64,000 bases of DNA from Coemansia sp. RSA 487 (GCA_027577595.1 JANBRJ010000071.1:26404-90403); one strand, 5' to 3'; positions 30,047-41,074 are shown, counted from the stretch's first letter. Notes: generated from the letters alone by a model not told the origin. Made by a program: numbers and translations.

Positions 30047-30398
30047 ATATTGTTTGGTTTTGTGACATTCTTCATTGCAATTCGCACCCCTCGCTATTAT
30101 TAAAAACACCCTTTCAAACAGACTTCTTCACTATTAATGTGTATTGTTGGTTTGATGTTAAAAGCACAGCTGCGCTGTTCTTTTCGAAGAGGAGATGACC
30201 GCAGCAAAATTCATTATCAAAAGGTAATGCGCAAAGGAAAAGCAAGCTCGCAAGCCTTTAAGAAAACTGCGATAGAATTATATAACGGGATTTCATGGAG
30301 TCGCCAACTTCCAGCTGGGTTTTCTTTCCATTACTATTTTTCTTTAAACATTATTTAAATAGCTTTTTAACCTACATTGGTTGATATTTAGAAAAAGC
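30047..30398. other. Spacer after REI1, start of second A/T-rich island
   Basis: 352 bases. A 73-codon ORF from 30137 has a GTAATG donor-like site but does not join in frame to the next ORF. Nothing else recognised. Confidence 0.4.
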
Positions 30399-30956
30399 AT
30401 GCATAAAGATAAGAAAGAGATTATTACTGTTTTATCCATCTACTATGCTGATTCGAATGACTTGGCATGCAAGCTTCCAGTATACAAGAAAGCCTTCACA
30501 GACAATATGCTTACTAAAAGCTCATATATTTCAGATGTAAAGAGAGCTGCAACTATGAAGCTATTTGGAAAAGCACAAGGTAAAATGCGTGAAAAGCTTG
30601 AACTGAGCTGTTCCAAGGAGTGCAATATTCCACACGACAATGCAGCTAGCTATTATCTAAGCCAACGGATACGCAACTTTAATGCGAATGTCATACAAAT
30701 CAAGTTCACTGGGCTTACGAATACAGAGTATGTGAAGGTATTTTTGAATGAGTACATGTCAAAGGTGGTACTCCATTTGGGTTTCGGACTGAATAACCCA
30801 AAGTTCTATTGCCATAATACAAGGGTATTCAAATCCAAGAAAGTACAAGACAACTCTCTTGGACAAGGAGATGTTATTGAAGTAATAGATGGAGGAAAGA
30901 AAAGGCGCAAAAAGAACAAGGAAAGCCCCTTACGTCAGCGTATTTTGTTTGAATAG
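30399..30956 (+). CDS. Orphan protein with a possible ubiquitin-like C-terminus
   Basis: A 185-aa ORF using the ATG at 30399. The first ~90 residues are Lys-rich and unrecognised. From about residue 95 the pattern resembles a SUMO-like beta-grasp: VIQIKFTG, EYVKVFL, a helix, a PKFYCHNTRVF strand, then SLGQGDVIEVIDGG followed by a basic tail KKRRKKNK. The LGxGDVIEV ending is the classic last strand of SUMO and Rad60/NIP45-type SUMO-like domains. The Gly-Gly is followed by ~20 residues, as in a precursor or a non-conjugated Ubl. Codon use is A/T-rich like the surrounding island. No membrane segment. The Ubl assignment is tentative; Rad60-like is only one option. Confidence 0.5.
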   Translation: MHKDKKEIITVLSIYYADSNDLACKLPVYKKAFTDNMLTKSSYISDVKRAATMKLFGKAQGKMREKLELSCSKECNIPHDNAASYYLSQRIRNFNANVIQIKFTGLTNTEYVKVFLNEYMSKVVLHLGFGLNNPKFYCHNTRVFKSKKVQDNSLGQGDVIEVIDGGKKRRKKNKESPLRQRILFE

Positions 30957-31087
30957 CTTTTGTAATTTTGAACCAGTTTGCTTGGAAAATATGATAAAGG
31001 CAATTGTCAATGTGATAAATACAAAGTAGCAAGTTTTGACAATAGATGCTGCAACAATTTATAGCTCCTTGCACGATGTGCTGTACA

Positions 31088-31205
31088 GAACTAATTGCAC
31101 TGAATAGGAAGGATGTATACATGTCGGATGGTGAAAGGGTTGCGGTGGCAATAATGCATCTTGCGATTCAAGAAAAAGTCGTTTGCGCGGGCGTAGCATA
31201 TGCGT
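31088..31205 (+). repeat. Left arm of a diverged inverted repeat
   Basis: This segment aligns without gaps for about 90 bases to the reverse complement of 31705-31823, about three quarters identical by hand count. Both arms share GGATGTATAC, GTGGCAATA and AAAGTCGTTTGCG. Both can also be read as similar peptides (IQEKVVC here, FQEKVVC in the other arm), so a pair of small protein relics is possible. Confidence 0.65.
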
Positions 31206-31704
31206 CAGTGCAAAACAGGAAAACACACAAGAGAAAACACAAATGGTTGGTACCATTGCCAAAAAGCAGTCACAGATGTTTACCTCTTCAGTTCTCAGTT
31301 GTACATGCATGAACAAAGAGTCAGAACACCACCCACTTCCACGGGCCTCATGCATAGTTCGTTGGTACACTCAAGGAGACTGTGGCAGAGCACTTCTTTC
31401 ATCATCTCTCACTGGTATGCAGCACTTTCCAGCCAAATGCCAGTGTGGCGCTGACACTGATATAGCCAGGCCGTTGAATGCTTCATAGATATTTATTGAT
31501 ATCTGCCAGTACTGCAGTTAGGTTCTTGTTCAAGGTAGTGATGGGATTTCTTCAGATTGCTAGGTTTTGTTAGGATCAGTGTTAACTAACCGCATTGAAA
31601 GCACAGACAGAGACTGAGAAGCCAATCCATTTTAGTGTGAAATAATAGGTATGTGCCGAGCAGCTTTCTTCGCAAAACTTGGTTTGCGTCTGGAAGCAAG
31701 AGGC

Positions 31705-31823
31705 GCAAACATAACGCCAACCGACGCAAACGACTTTCTCTTGGAACGCAAAATGCGCTATTGCCACCACAAACCTTTGACCACTTATCGCGTATACATC
31801 CTCCTTATTTGAAGCAATTAGCA
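31705..31823 (-). repeat. Right arm of a diverged inverted repeat
   Basis: Reverse complement partner of 31088-31205, separated by about 500 bases. Sharing is strongest at GGATGTATAC and GTCGTTTGCG. Origin is unknown: two copies of a dispersed repeat in opposite orientation, or decayed small genes. Confidence 0.65.
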
Positions 31824-31961
31824 AAATCTGGCACAATATAATTGGGGCTTTTACATGACATAATGTTTGTGCGAAAATAAAAAATAAAAAATAAACCACA
31901 GAAAAAAAATAAAGCTTTATAGCCGCAATGATGTAGGGTGGAAAAATACGAAGCTCCCCTG

Positions 31962-34900
31962 CTATTCTTCATCGACAACCAGCTCATCTACATAGGCCCG
32001 GAGGTCACTAATCTTCTTGTCCAAGGCCTTGTTTTCCTTCGAGAGACTCTGTGTCTGCTTCTCTAGCGGCTGAAGTGCGCCTCCAAGCTCGCTGCGCAAT
32101 ATCGATGTGACCTCATTAGCTGTGACGCCCTTATTCGAGCTCATACCAGCTACAGACCGCTGAATACCCGAGATGTCGGTCTTTAGAGTAGACAGCTGAG
32201 CAGTCAGCGCCTGGATGTGCTCCTCAAGGCGAGATATCGTCTGTTTATGCGTCTGGTTTTCCCGCTCGCTCGCAGAAAGCCTCGATTCCAGTCTCTCGAC
32301 AGCCTCGCTGCTGTTCTTGGCCTTATTGATGTCGCTGCGCAGGCGCGTCTGCTCTTCCTCGATCTGCTTTTGCCACTCGGAAGATATAGCCGGCAATCCA
32401 TGCGACTCGGGAGCATGACTGGTGCGTGGTGTGAACGACGGCTTTCTACCAACTGGTGGCGGGCTCGTAGCATCTGATGGGGATGACTTTGGTGCACCAA
32501 AGCTGCGCACACCACCAGCGGCACTGGGGCTAGCTGTGTCTGCGGCACCGTTAGGCGTAGCGTCGTTGCTGTTGCCTTCGTCGTCGTCATTGTTGCCACT
32601 GGCACGGGCCTGAAGCGCAGCAAGACGCGATGCCATAGCAGATCCGACACGTCCGCTGGCCTTGAATCCGCCAGATGGGAGCTGTGGTCCGCCATGCTGG
32701 CTGAACCGACCACTGATACCTCTCGGCTTTTCCGGAAGTGCTGGCCGCGTGGCCTTTGCAATCTCGACTTCGGCCTCAGGTTCAGGCTCGACCGACTTGT
32801 CCTTTTGAAGCGCCGAGCGAAGGGACTGTGCCTGCGACTCCTCAGAGCCCTTCTTCAGACCCTCGGCAGTTGGCATCTGGCGCGGTCCACGACGGACCAG
32901 TCGTTTGACATTTGAAAGAGCGGGCGATTTGACGGGATCAAGTGCAGAGCCACCGTTGTTGACCAGCTCTGTATCATCATCGACAGCAGCTTGAGCGTCC
33001 TGGACATTTTGCTCCACGTTAGCAAATTCATCCTCGATACGGGAGGCCTCTGTCGTCGGGTCGGCTGAGGCATCGATATGTCTTTCGCTTGGCTCTTGCG
33101 ACACGGTTGCAATATCAGGGGCTTCGGCACTATCGTTTGCATCCCTTGGCTCGGGCTCAGGTACGCTTGTTGGAGGAGCAGCACCACTAGCGCCGGAATC
33201 GGCGGTCTCGGGCTCAGCAGAGCTTGATGCAGTCAGCTTCCTTGAAATAGGTACCGCTGGTGCTGGCATGGGCTGAGGGGAGATGCTGATAGACTCTTCC
33301 GACGATGCCGACTGCATGGGCCTGCGTGGAACACGGTTGAGCTGGGCCAAAAAATTGGGCTGCTGCTGCTGCTGCTGCTCCTCCTTTGGCTCCTCTTTTG
33401 GTGCTGGACGCTGGACGCTGCGGAGCTTGGGGATCACAGGCGCCTGTGCGGGTGCTGGTACAGGTGCAGCAGCCAGAGGCTCGGCCTCGCTGCTCTTACG
33501 AGGTGCTGACTTGCGCAGCGCAGGCATACCACCTGCTGCGAATATAGACCCAATGCCGCCCTGCTGAACACCATAGGCCGCAAGCTTGAAGCCCTTAGGC
33601 TTGGACGATGCCTCGCCAGACTCTTCGCCCTTTTCGTCAGCTTCGGCGCTCTCGTCGATCAGCTCGACCACGTTTCCAGGGAAGTAGCCCTTCTTGCCAT
33701 GGTACTCACCCTTCCAGCGGTCTTCGTTCTCGGTTCCTTGGCTGATTATCGTGACGACGTCGCCCTGCATGAGGTTGAGCTCCTCTGGGGACTCTGCTTC
33801 ATAGTCCTCAATAATCTTGGCAAGCTTGGGGCCGGGGCGGGGCTTTGGCTCGGCACTATCAGCCTCGTCTGTATTCTCAGCGCCTGCTTCGTCCCCGGCC
33901 TGGGGCGCATGATCCTCGTCTTCGGCGATAGCGGCAGAGACCTGCTCGTTGCCGTCTTCGTATTCTGCAGAAATATTAGATGCAGATTTCTGGATGTCAG
34001 GCAGAGGCTGGACCGGAGCAACAGAGACGCTACTAGCAGTCCCGATGCTCGAGACGGACGGGCGGCGTGGAGCAGCTGGTTCTTGCGGAATGCCAGCAAG
34101 AGGCTGTGGCGGCATGGCAGCGGTCGGGAGGGGCGGTAGCTTTGCCGCGCCCATCGCAGGAATTGGAGGCATAGAGCGGCCAGCAGAAGTTGGCGGCGGC
34201 GGCGGACTGTTCATGTTTCCTGGCTGAGGAAGTGGTCTGCTGGGAATAGCTGGAGAAATAGAAGACTCGTCAACGGGCTCCTAAAATGCGCGGGATACAA
34301 GAGTATAAAAATAAAATAAAAGAGCACAAAGCACAATATAGAAATTAGCAGTAAAGAAGAGAAAGACGAGAAAGAGGAGAGAATGCCACAAAGAATATAA
34401 AACCTCTTCCCTTCTTTCCTTTGGCAAGAAGGCGGAGAGTGAAGAGGGTTCTGTTCACAGCAATGTGTATTTATAAAAGAGCAGCCATGACACTGAAATC
34501 GATAAATACTGCAGACACATATCGATCGTTAGGGCTGTCAAGCGGAAAACAGAGCAGAACAAAACAAGCATATATAGGCAATGGATAGTGGTTTGCCATG
34601 CAGACATTCATTCATCCATCAAAAATGCAATATCGTGGTGCTTACCTCATCATCGAGCATGGCAGGCGGCTGGTCCATGCGGGGAGATGCCGACTCGGCA
34701 ACACCCTCCAGCTGGCCTTCCTTATGCTTGTGTTTCTTGGATCCAAAGAGACGGCTGATGCGGTGACTCGACTTGGTCTTGTCCTTTTTGCCGTCGTCAG
34801 CGCCTTCATCGCCTGCTGACGCCTTTTCGGGTAGCCGGGATATGTCGGTTGATGCGCGTGGCGGCAGGGGTGGGGTGCGCGAGGGCAGCGAAGGCGGGGC

Positions 34901-35452
34901 ACCGGGTGGTCCGCCTCCAGGAGCAGTGCCGCTAGTAGTGCCACGCCTGGATAGCACACCTGGGACAGGTGGGAGAGAAGGGATTGGCGGTGGTGCATTC
35001 GAGGCACCGTGGACAGGAGGGACTGGTAGCGGGCGCGACGCTGCTGCCTGTGCATTTGTCGAGTGCTCTTCAGCATAGTTTACCGGGAACATTCCAATGT
35101 TCCCGTTAAGACGGCCCAGATACCAGCCGTCGACCTCCTTCTTGATCTCGACAATGTCGCCGACCTTGAGCGAAAGATCATCCTCGTCGGCGGCATCGTA
35201 CTGCTTGATGATGCGCACCTCGCGCTTGAGCTTTGGTTTGGACTTTGGCTTGCTTTCAGGCTTGGGTTCGATCTTTCTAACAAAGTTGGAAGGGAACCAC
35301 CCTTGCTCATTTGTGCCCTCTTTGTGGCCGACCCACCAGCTTGCGTGCTCGTCACTGGTGACCTGGATAATGTCACCAGGTGATAGGTCGAGCTCGTCGG
35401 CCTTGGTCTTGGCGTACGCGTGGTGTGCTTCCACGCGGAACTTTTCCGACAT
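31962..35452 (-). CDS. Three-SH3 coiled-coil adaptor, CD2AP/CIN85-like, one intron
   Basis: Two exons: 35452-34646 and 34280-31962, joined in phase 0 to a 1041-aa protein. SH3-1 is at about 5-62 (WWVGHKEG, GWFPSNFV), SH3-2 at about 77-132 (DDLSLKVGDIVEI, GMFPVNYAEE), and SH3-3 at about 421-477 (EELNLMQGDVVTI, KGYFPGNVVELI). Between and after them are long Pro-rich and disordered regions, including a poly-Gln run, and the last ~150 residues form a coiled coil. Three SH3 domains, a Pro-rich middle and a C-terminal coiled coil is the layout of CD2AP/CIN85 endocytic adaptors; yeast Sla1 also has three SH3 domains, but I see no SHD1 domain here. A role linking actin and endocytosis is inferred. 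Confidence 0.85.
33360..33381. repeat. CTG/CAG repeat coding a Gln run
   Basis: About seven CTG units on the plus strand, read as poly-glutamine in the SH3 adaptor. Confidence 0.85.
34281..34645 (-). other. Intron of the SH3 adaptor gene
   Basis: GAG|GTAAGC at the donor (34646/34645) and GCATTTTAG|GAG at the acceptor (34281/34280). Length 365 bases. Without splicing, exon 1 reads into a stop soon after the donor; with splicing the frame continues through a Pro-rich stretch into SH3-3. It is the clearest intron in the window. Confidence 0.85.
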
Positions 35453-36369
35453 TTGTCCAGGTTTGCTTGGCTTTGCGCTAACTAGTGAATAGAAAACCGT
35501 CGCCTTCCGCCCACCTTTTTTTCTTGGTGCTCAGAGGGAAAAGGAGGGATATGTTTGTGCGTATGTCAGAATGTGGCGAGAAATGCAGAAAGTCAACGCA
35601 ATTCAAGCTGATAGATAGAGAGTTGTGCCGTAACAAACAAACAAGCAAATTACTGACAAGTTGATATCGGAGGAAGCCGGATAAATACAGGCGAGATAGT
35701 TGCTTGCAGTGCTGAATGAGCGGCGGTGGAATGCGACAAGACAGGCCTTGCTTCTGGCGTGCTGGTTGAAGAGATGAGTGTAAAGAATGGTGAAATTGGA
35801 AGAAAGGGCTTGCAAACAATAAAGAACAGGAATGCGAAACTTCCAGAAACAAAATTGAAAAGGCGCGGGAGAAAGAGCTTGAACAAATAGGTTGCAGAAT
35901 AAGAAAAAAGAAATAAGCTTGACAAAAAGAATATAAAGACAAACCTCCCTTAAAAAACAAGGAGAGCAGAAAGGCAAAGTTGAAAGCGGGGGGACATGTG
36001 GATAGTTTAAAAGTGCACAATGAGAATTGAAGGTTTTCGAGCCAAACTAAGAGAGCTTCTTGCTGCGCTTGCGCAATAAAGCGCTCCATTCTTTTTTTGG
36101 TAGCGCCAAGCATTAGGATATCCATTTGCGTGACCGTCTGTTATTTAATTGAAGGAAATACAGGAGTCAAAGATACACTACGGCACAGCAGTAGTACGGA
36201 GCCAGTCCCTTGAGAAGAGGACCTCCCCCGTCTTTGGTTCCTTTTTGTGGTCCAGCAAGCCAGCTCCTTCCAACCCTCATCCCGATGGAACCAAGAAATG
36301 CATGACACTCTTTTTCCCTGTACGGAGAACAATATTCCATGCAAACGAAAAAAAGACAAATAGTCACAT
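35453..36369. other. Upstream region of the SH3 adaptor
   Basis: About 900 bases. A 215-codon minus-strand ORF at 35478-36125 is Phe/Leu/Ser-rich with no domain and looks like a chance ORF in C/T-rich leader or promoter sequence. CCS1 3' sequences lie at the far end. Confidence 0.5.
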
Positions 36370-37152
36370 CTACAAGCGTTTACCCTCGTCCACCATCCGC
36401 TGCTCAGCCCACAGCGTGTTGCCTGAGCATGCGCACACCTGCTTCTCGTTCTCGAACAGCCCAGCGCTGCGAGCAATGACGCCTGCGAGGATTCCAGGGC
36501 CACTTCCGCCATCGGCTTTGCTGCTTGGGCTGGTGCCCTTCCCCAAGTCGTCTGCGCCATCAGCCACAACCATCGAGCGCCCAATGACCTCCCAAACCTT
36601 GAAGCGGTCTGTCTCGAAGGCCATGTCGCCCCAGCCGTCTGCAACCACCAGGTTCCCAATGTCCCCACGATGGCCTCCAGTGCGTGCATCACCATGGCTC
36701 ACGCCATCGGGGTTCCAATGGGCGCCGCATGACTCCGGGACGCCGCTCAGGTCGCCGCGCTCGTGGATAGCCACCGCATGCTTGCCATCAGCAATCCCGC
36801 TAACAGTGATATCGACGAAACACGTGTTGTCGTCGACTTGCACGAACCTGGCGAGTCCGCGCGTGGCCCCGGCGCCGTCGGCTAGCGCCCGGCCTTCCTC
36901 GAAGATACATACGGCTGCGCCGATGTTGCCCGACGCGCCTGATCCTGTCCCACGCACCACGGCGGCCCGTCCGCTGCGCTTGATTGCATTCAGGATCGCC
37001 AAGGGCCCGGCGGTTCCTTCGACCACCACCTGCTTATCGCTGAGCGATACGTCGATCTTGTCAACGCCATTGACGCCGCCTAGCACCTTTGTGACGTCGT
37101 CAACGCAGTCCTGGCACGTCATGTCCACAGCCAGTTGCACTTTGATACCCAT
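36370..37152 (-). CDS. CCS1: Copper chaperone for superoxide dismutase
   Basis: A 260-aa three-domain chaperone that loads copper into Cu/Zn superoxide dismutase. Domain 1 has the MTCQDC copper motif (about 11-16). Domain 2 is SOD-like (HAVAIHERGD, ESCGAHWNPDGVSHG, GGHRGDIGNL, GKGTSPSS). The positions of SOD1 copper ligands His46 and His120 are Ala here, while the zinc ligands appear kept, so the domain should not act as a dismutase. Domain 3 has the CxC motif in KQVCACSG near residue 240. The start is the ATG at 37152 (MGIKVQLAV); an upstream in-frame ATG would add 26 residues. It is divergent from the xylulokinase gene. Confidence 0.93.
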   Translation of the reverse strand: MGIKVQLAVDMTCQDCVDDVTKVLGGVNGVDKIDVSLSDKQVVVEGTAGPLAILNAIKRSGRAAVVRGTGSGASGNIGAAVCIFEEGRALADGAGATRGLARFVQVDDNTCFVDITVSGIADGKHAVAIHERGDLSGVPESCGAHWNPDGVSHGDARTGGHRGDIGNLVVADGWGDMAFETDRFKVWEVIGRSMVVADGADDLGKGTSPSSKADGGSGPGILAGVIARSAGLFENEKQVCACSGNTLWAEQRMVDEGKRL

Positions 37153-37657
37153 TTTTCTATTGTGGCTTCCGAATGAACGCGAATTAATAGGGACTGTGAA
37201 AGTAAGGAAAGGCGAATTTAATATTTTCAATTAGAAGATAGAGTAAAAAGATGAGCGGGGGAGGGGAGGCTGAAGAAACGAATTTGTCAGCGTCATGTTT
37301 GCTGCTTTGATCTCGACTGAAAGAAAGATTGGTTAGCCGCTTCTTTTCCTCCTTGGGGGAGATGACACATCAGATAACATGGTACACAAGAAAAGCTATC
37401 CAGGATCCGTCTATTTGTGCTACCGTGTGGGATTTTATGGAACATCTGGAAGCACGAGCCAGCAAAACTTTTTATTGCAAATGTCGGCTCTGCTTTGTCT
37501 TCTGCATGCTGTTGCATATTGACAGTGACGTATCCACGTTTTTCGTTCCACGCACATCTTGCTTTCTTTTCTCTTCTCTCTTTCATTTCCTGTTCTATTA
37601 TCGCACCAACACATCCAAACAAGCTGTTTATTATTTCTGGGTTTACTCAATAGCAAG
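37153..37657. other. Divergent promoter region of CCS1 and xylulokinase
   Basis: 505 bases with no further gene. T/C-rich tracts lie just upstream of the xylulokinase start. Confidence 0.55.
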
Positions 37658-39340
37658 ATGACAGCAGCAAGCACCACCGGCCCTCTTTTCCTGGGACTGG
37701 ATCTGAGCACGCAGCAGCTCAAGGGCATGGTGATCAACAAGGGCTCTGTGGTAGTCTGCGAGATAAACATCATGTTTGATGACGAGTTCCCCGGGTACCA
37801 GACGCAGAACGGGCGACACGTGGCTGGCGACCGTGTCACGGCGCCTGTGCTGATGTGGGTGGAGGCCATCGACCGACTCATGGACAAGGTGAGCCAAGCG
37901 GGGCTGGCAGACCGTATCCACGGAATCAGCGGCGCTGCGCAGCAGCACGGTAGCGTGTACTGGCGCCCGGCGGGCGTCCAGGCAGTCGAGAACCTGAAAG
38001 GCGATGTGCCGCTTGCCGAGCAACTGGCTGGAGCGTTTGCGCTGACAGACTCGCCTATCTGGGAGGATTCGAGCACGCGTGTTCAATGTGAGGAGTTGGA
38101 GGCCCTAGCTGGAGGTGCCGCCCAGCTGGCTCAGCTCACAGGGTCCGTGGCGTACGAGCGGTTCACCGGCACGCAGATCGCCAAGATCAAGGAGACGCAG
38201 CCAGAAGTGTGGGGCTTGGTAGCGCGCATCTCCCTGGTGTCGTCGTTCATTGCGTCGGTGCTAGCGGGCCGTGTCACGCCGATCGACGCTGGTGATGCGT
38301 CGGGCACCAACATCTACGATATCCAGAACGGAACGTGGGCCCGCGGGCTCTGTGACTCGATCGATCCGACGCTTATTGACCGCCTGGGCGCAGAAGTCGT
38401 TATGGCCGACCAGTGCGTCGGTACGATGGCGCCCTACTTTGTGGAACGCTACGGGTTTTCTTCATCGTGCGCGGTAATTGCGTTCACAGGCGACAATCTG
38501 TCTGCGTACGGCGGGTTCGAGAGTCTGTTTGCGTCTGCAGCGCACGCGCCCGCTGTCGTCAGTCTGGGCACCAGCGACACGGTTCTCTTCCCGCTCGAAA
38601 AGTATCCGTACACCGGCGACGCTACACGCATACCCGTGGAGCATCTGGGCGGACACGTGCTGCAGCACCCAACCGACCGGAGTCGCTACATTGCAATGCT
38701 GTGCTACAAGAACGGATCGCTTGCGCGCGACTGGGTCCGCAGAGCCGCTTTTGGCGATGGCTCGTGGGATGAGTACACAAGGGCTGCGATGGATGCATGT
38801 CCGATGGCGCCACACAAGTTTGGGTTCTACTACCTTCAGACCGAGATCCTGCCCCGTGCCAAGGGCGTCCACCGCTTCGAAGCCACCGATGACCACAGCT
38901 TCCAAAGCGTCAAGCAGTTTGAAGAGGGCGCCGATGCGTGTGCGATCATCGAGAGCCAGATTCTGGCAATGCGCGCAGACTACTCGCACAAGTCAGACGC
39001 CCTGCCGTCGGCGGTCGCTATCACTGGCGGCGCATCCAAGAACCCTGCCCTTCTGAAAGTCATTGCCGATGTGCTCAACGTCTCGGTCTTTGCAGTCTGT
39101 GCCCAAGGAAGCTCTAGCGATGCAGATATGCAGAGTCCGGCCATGCCAGCATATGGCGGTGCTGTCAGGGCGTTGGGCCACTGGCGTAGCTCTAGCGGCA
39201 GCAACGGTGCCAGCGAGTCTGGCGGATACGTGCTGCAGAAAGTATGCTCGCCAGACGCCCAGGCACATGCGCTGTACTCGCAGTCGCTAAATAGATACGA
39301 GCAGCTACGCAAACAGGTCAGCAGGGGAAGCCAGGAGTAA
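37658..39340 (+). CDS. XKS1: D-xylulokinase
   Basis: A 560-aa FGGY-family sugar kinase that makes D-xylulose 5-phosphate for the pentose phosphate pathway. The N-terminal half has FLGLDLSTQQLKG, ISGAAQQHGSVYW and DSPIWEDSST, the last being the xylulokinase-specific active-site segment. The C-terminal actin-like half has VSLGTSDTV and ITGGASKNP. The ATG at 37658 is chosen because the upstream in-frame stretch is hydrophobic C/T-rich leader translated by chance. It is a single exon. Confidence 0.92.
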   Translation: MTAASTTGPLFLGLDLSTQQLKGMVINKGSVVVCEINIMFDDEFPGYQTQNGRHVAGDRVTAPVLMWVEAIDRLMDKVSQAGLADRIHGISGAAQQHGSVYWRPAGVQAVENLKGDVPLAEQLAGAFALTDSPIWEDSSTRVQCEELEALAGGAAQLAQLTGSVAYERFTGTQIAKIKETQPEVWGLVARISLVSSFIASVLAGRVTPIDAGDASGTNIYDIQNGTWARGLCDSIDPTLIDRLGAEVVMADQCVGTMAPYFVERYGFSSSCAVIAFTGDNLSAYGGFESLFASAAHAPAVVSLGTSDTVLFPLEKYPYTGDATRIPVEHLGGHVLQHPTDRSRYIAMLCYKNGSLARDWVRRAAFGDGSWDEYTRAAMDACPMAPHKFGFYYLQTEILPRAKGVHRFEATDDHSFQSVKQFEEGADACAIIESQILAMRADYSHKSDALPSAVAITGGASKNPALLKVIADVLNVSVFAVCAQGSSSDADMQSPAMPAYGGAVRALGHWRSSSGSNGASESGGYVLQKVCSPDAQAHALYSQSLNRYEQLRKQVSRGSQE

Positions 39341-40045
39341 TCGGGTGTGCTCCATGAGCAAGCTTTATGATAGTTTGAACCGTCTTGGTATCATTTTTTT
39401 GTTGGCAATTCGAGAGCTAACTGATGCTAGTGATTAATACCAGGCTTGGCCTTTCGAAATTTCCCACACTTTTCAGATCTGACCCAGAAAATCCAGAAAT
39501 GGAAGATCATTGTTCCAAAGTTCAGGCATGTGCTTTATTTTTCACTGGAATCGTTGCGCGAGGCTTCTTGCTTTTTGTTTTGGCCAACCGGCGGCGTTCT
39601 TGCAACAAGCTCCGCCGTAGCGACACTTGCAATCACAAGCATCAGGCGGAAAAAACAAGAGCGATTTGCCAATGAAAAAGAGCACTTTATCTCTGGCAGC
39701 TTTGGCACACTGTTTGTGCTGCAAATTCCATCTCATTTGCTGCCCAACGCGACCAAAACGACCCGCCTGTCTATATAAAAACCCACACATGTTGATGTTG
39801 CCACTGGCGGCTTTCTCTTCCTCCAACAGTTCTCTTTTTTTCGTCCATTTAACTCTTCAGCAGCTCTTTTGCCTTGACTCCTATCCAATCTGAATTACTT
39901 ACACGTATCGCATAGTTCTTATCTCGTTCGAATACAAAACTGCCACATCTTTGATTAGACTGCTCTCGCTTACTAATCGCACACAATTAGCCAAGCAAAG
40001 ATAAAGAACAAGAGTTCCCTTGTTCACACGACAGTAATTAAAGCA
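39341..40045. other. ECM31 promoter region
   Basis: 705 bases, no gene seen. A strong TATA box lies at 39772-39780 and a C/T-rich leader follows. Confidence 0.55.
39772..39780 (+). promoter_or_regulatory. TATA box of ECM31
   Basis: TATATAAAA, about 274 bases upstream of the ECM31 ATG. Confidence 0.5.
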
Positions 40046-41074
40046 ATGAGCATGATGCCCACGCCGCTTATCTCCATCGCAAGAGCGAGCGCAAAAGCGG
40101 CAGCAACAAGAAATGGCGCTGCATTGGCATCTCTGCGTGCATACAGCGCACGCCCCACCTCAACACAGGAGGGCACGGACAGGCGGAAAGTGACGACGCA
40201 GACAATCAGAAAGCTCTATGCCGACGGCAAGCCTATAACAGTGATGACTGCCTACGACTACCCGACATCAGTCGCCTGCGAGCGGGCCGGCGTCGACATG
40301 GTTCTGGTCGGCGACTCGTTGGCGATGGTTGCGCTCGGCCATGATGACACGTCGCAGATAACCATGGACGAGATGATCCACCACTCCAGAGCCGTGGCCC
40401 GTGGCGCGCGCAGCCCGTTCTTGGTCACAGACCTGCCGTTCGGCACGTACCAGTCAGACACCACTGCTGCAGTCAACAACGCTGTGCGCATGATCAAGGA
40501 GGGCCGTGCAGAAGCTGTTAAGCTGGAGGCCGGGCGCCGCGGCGCTCCCAAGGTAGACGCAATTGCGATTGGTGCTGGAATCCCCGTTGTCGGCCACATT
40601 GGGCTGACGCCACAGACTGCTGTTGCGCTAGGCGGGTTCCGCGTGCAAGGCAAATCGGTACGCAATGCACAAGCCTTGGTGGACGATGCGCTGGCGCTGC
40701 AGGACGCTGGGTGTCTTGCAATTGTGCTCGAGGCAATGCCCTCGCTTGTAGCTGAGACTATCACGAAGCTGCTCCGTATCCCGACCATAGGTATTGGTGC
40801 CGGTCCGTCGACATCTGGCCAGGTCCTGGTTCTATCCGATATGGTCGGTATCTTTGACCGCTTCACACCAAAGTTCTGCCGCAACTTTGCTGACCTCGGC
40901 CCACGCATGGTCTCGGCTATTGCCGAGTACAAGGACGCTGTGCGCTCGGGTGCGTTCCCCGAAGAGGGCATCCATACATATGTGATGCCCGCTGCTGCTG
41001 AAGATAGCTGGCGTGCGTACGTGCAAAGGCAGTTTTCCATTGAACTGGGCACGACCAAGGTTTCGTCGTCTTCT

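Larger units (their letters stand above)
30957..31961. other. Non-coding region with diverged inverted repeat
   Basis: About 1 kb between the orphan gene and the SH3 adaptor stop. Apart from the inverted repeat arms listed separately I see no gene. The last 100 bases, rich in AATAAA, are probably the adaptor 3' end. Confidence 0.5.

Noticed and set aside
30137-30358. Upstream exon of the SUMO-like orphan
   Set aside because: The donor-like GTAATG at 30223 and acceptor-like TTTAG near 30391 do not join in a compatible phase.
31088-31205. tRNA or tRNA-derived SINE
   Set aside because: A- and B-box matches are partial and no cloverleaf could be drawn, so it is reported only as an inverted repeat.
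35478-36125. 215-codon minus-strand ORF upstream of the SH3 adaptor
   Set aside because: Phe/Leu/Ser-rich translation of C/T-rich sequence with no domain; better explained as leader or promoter.
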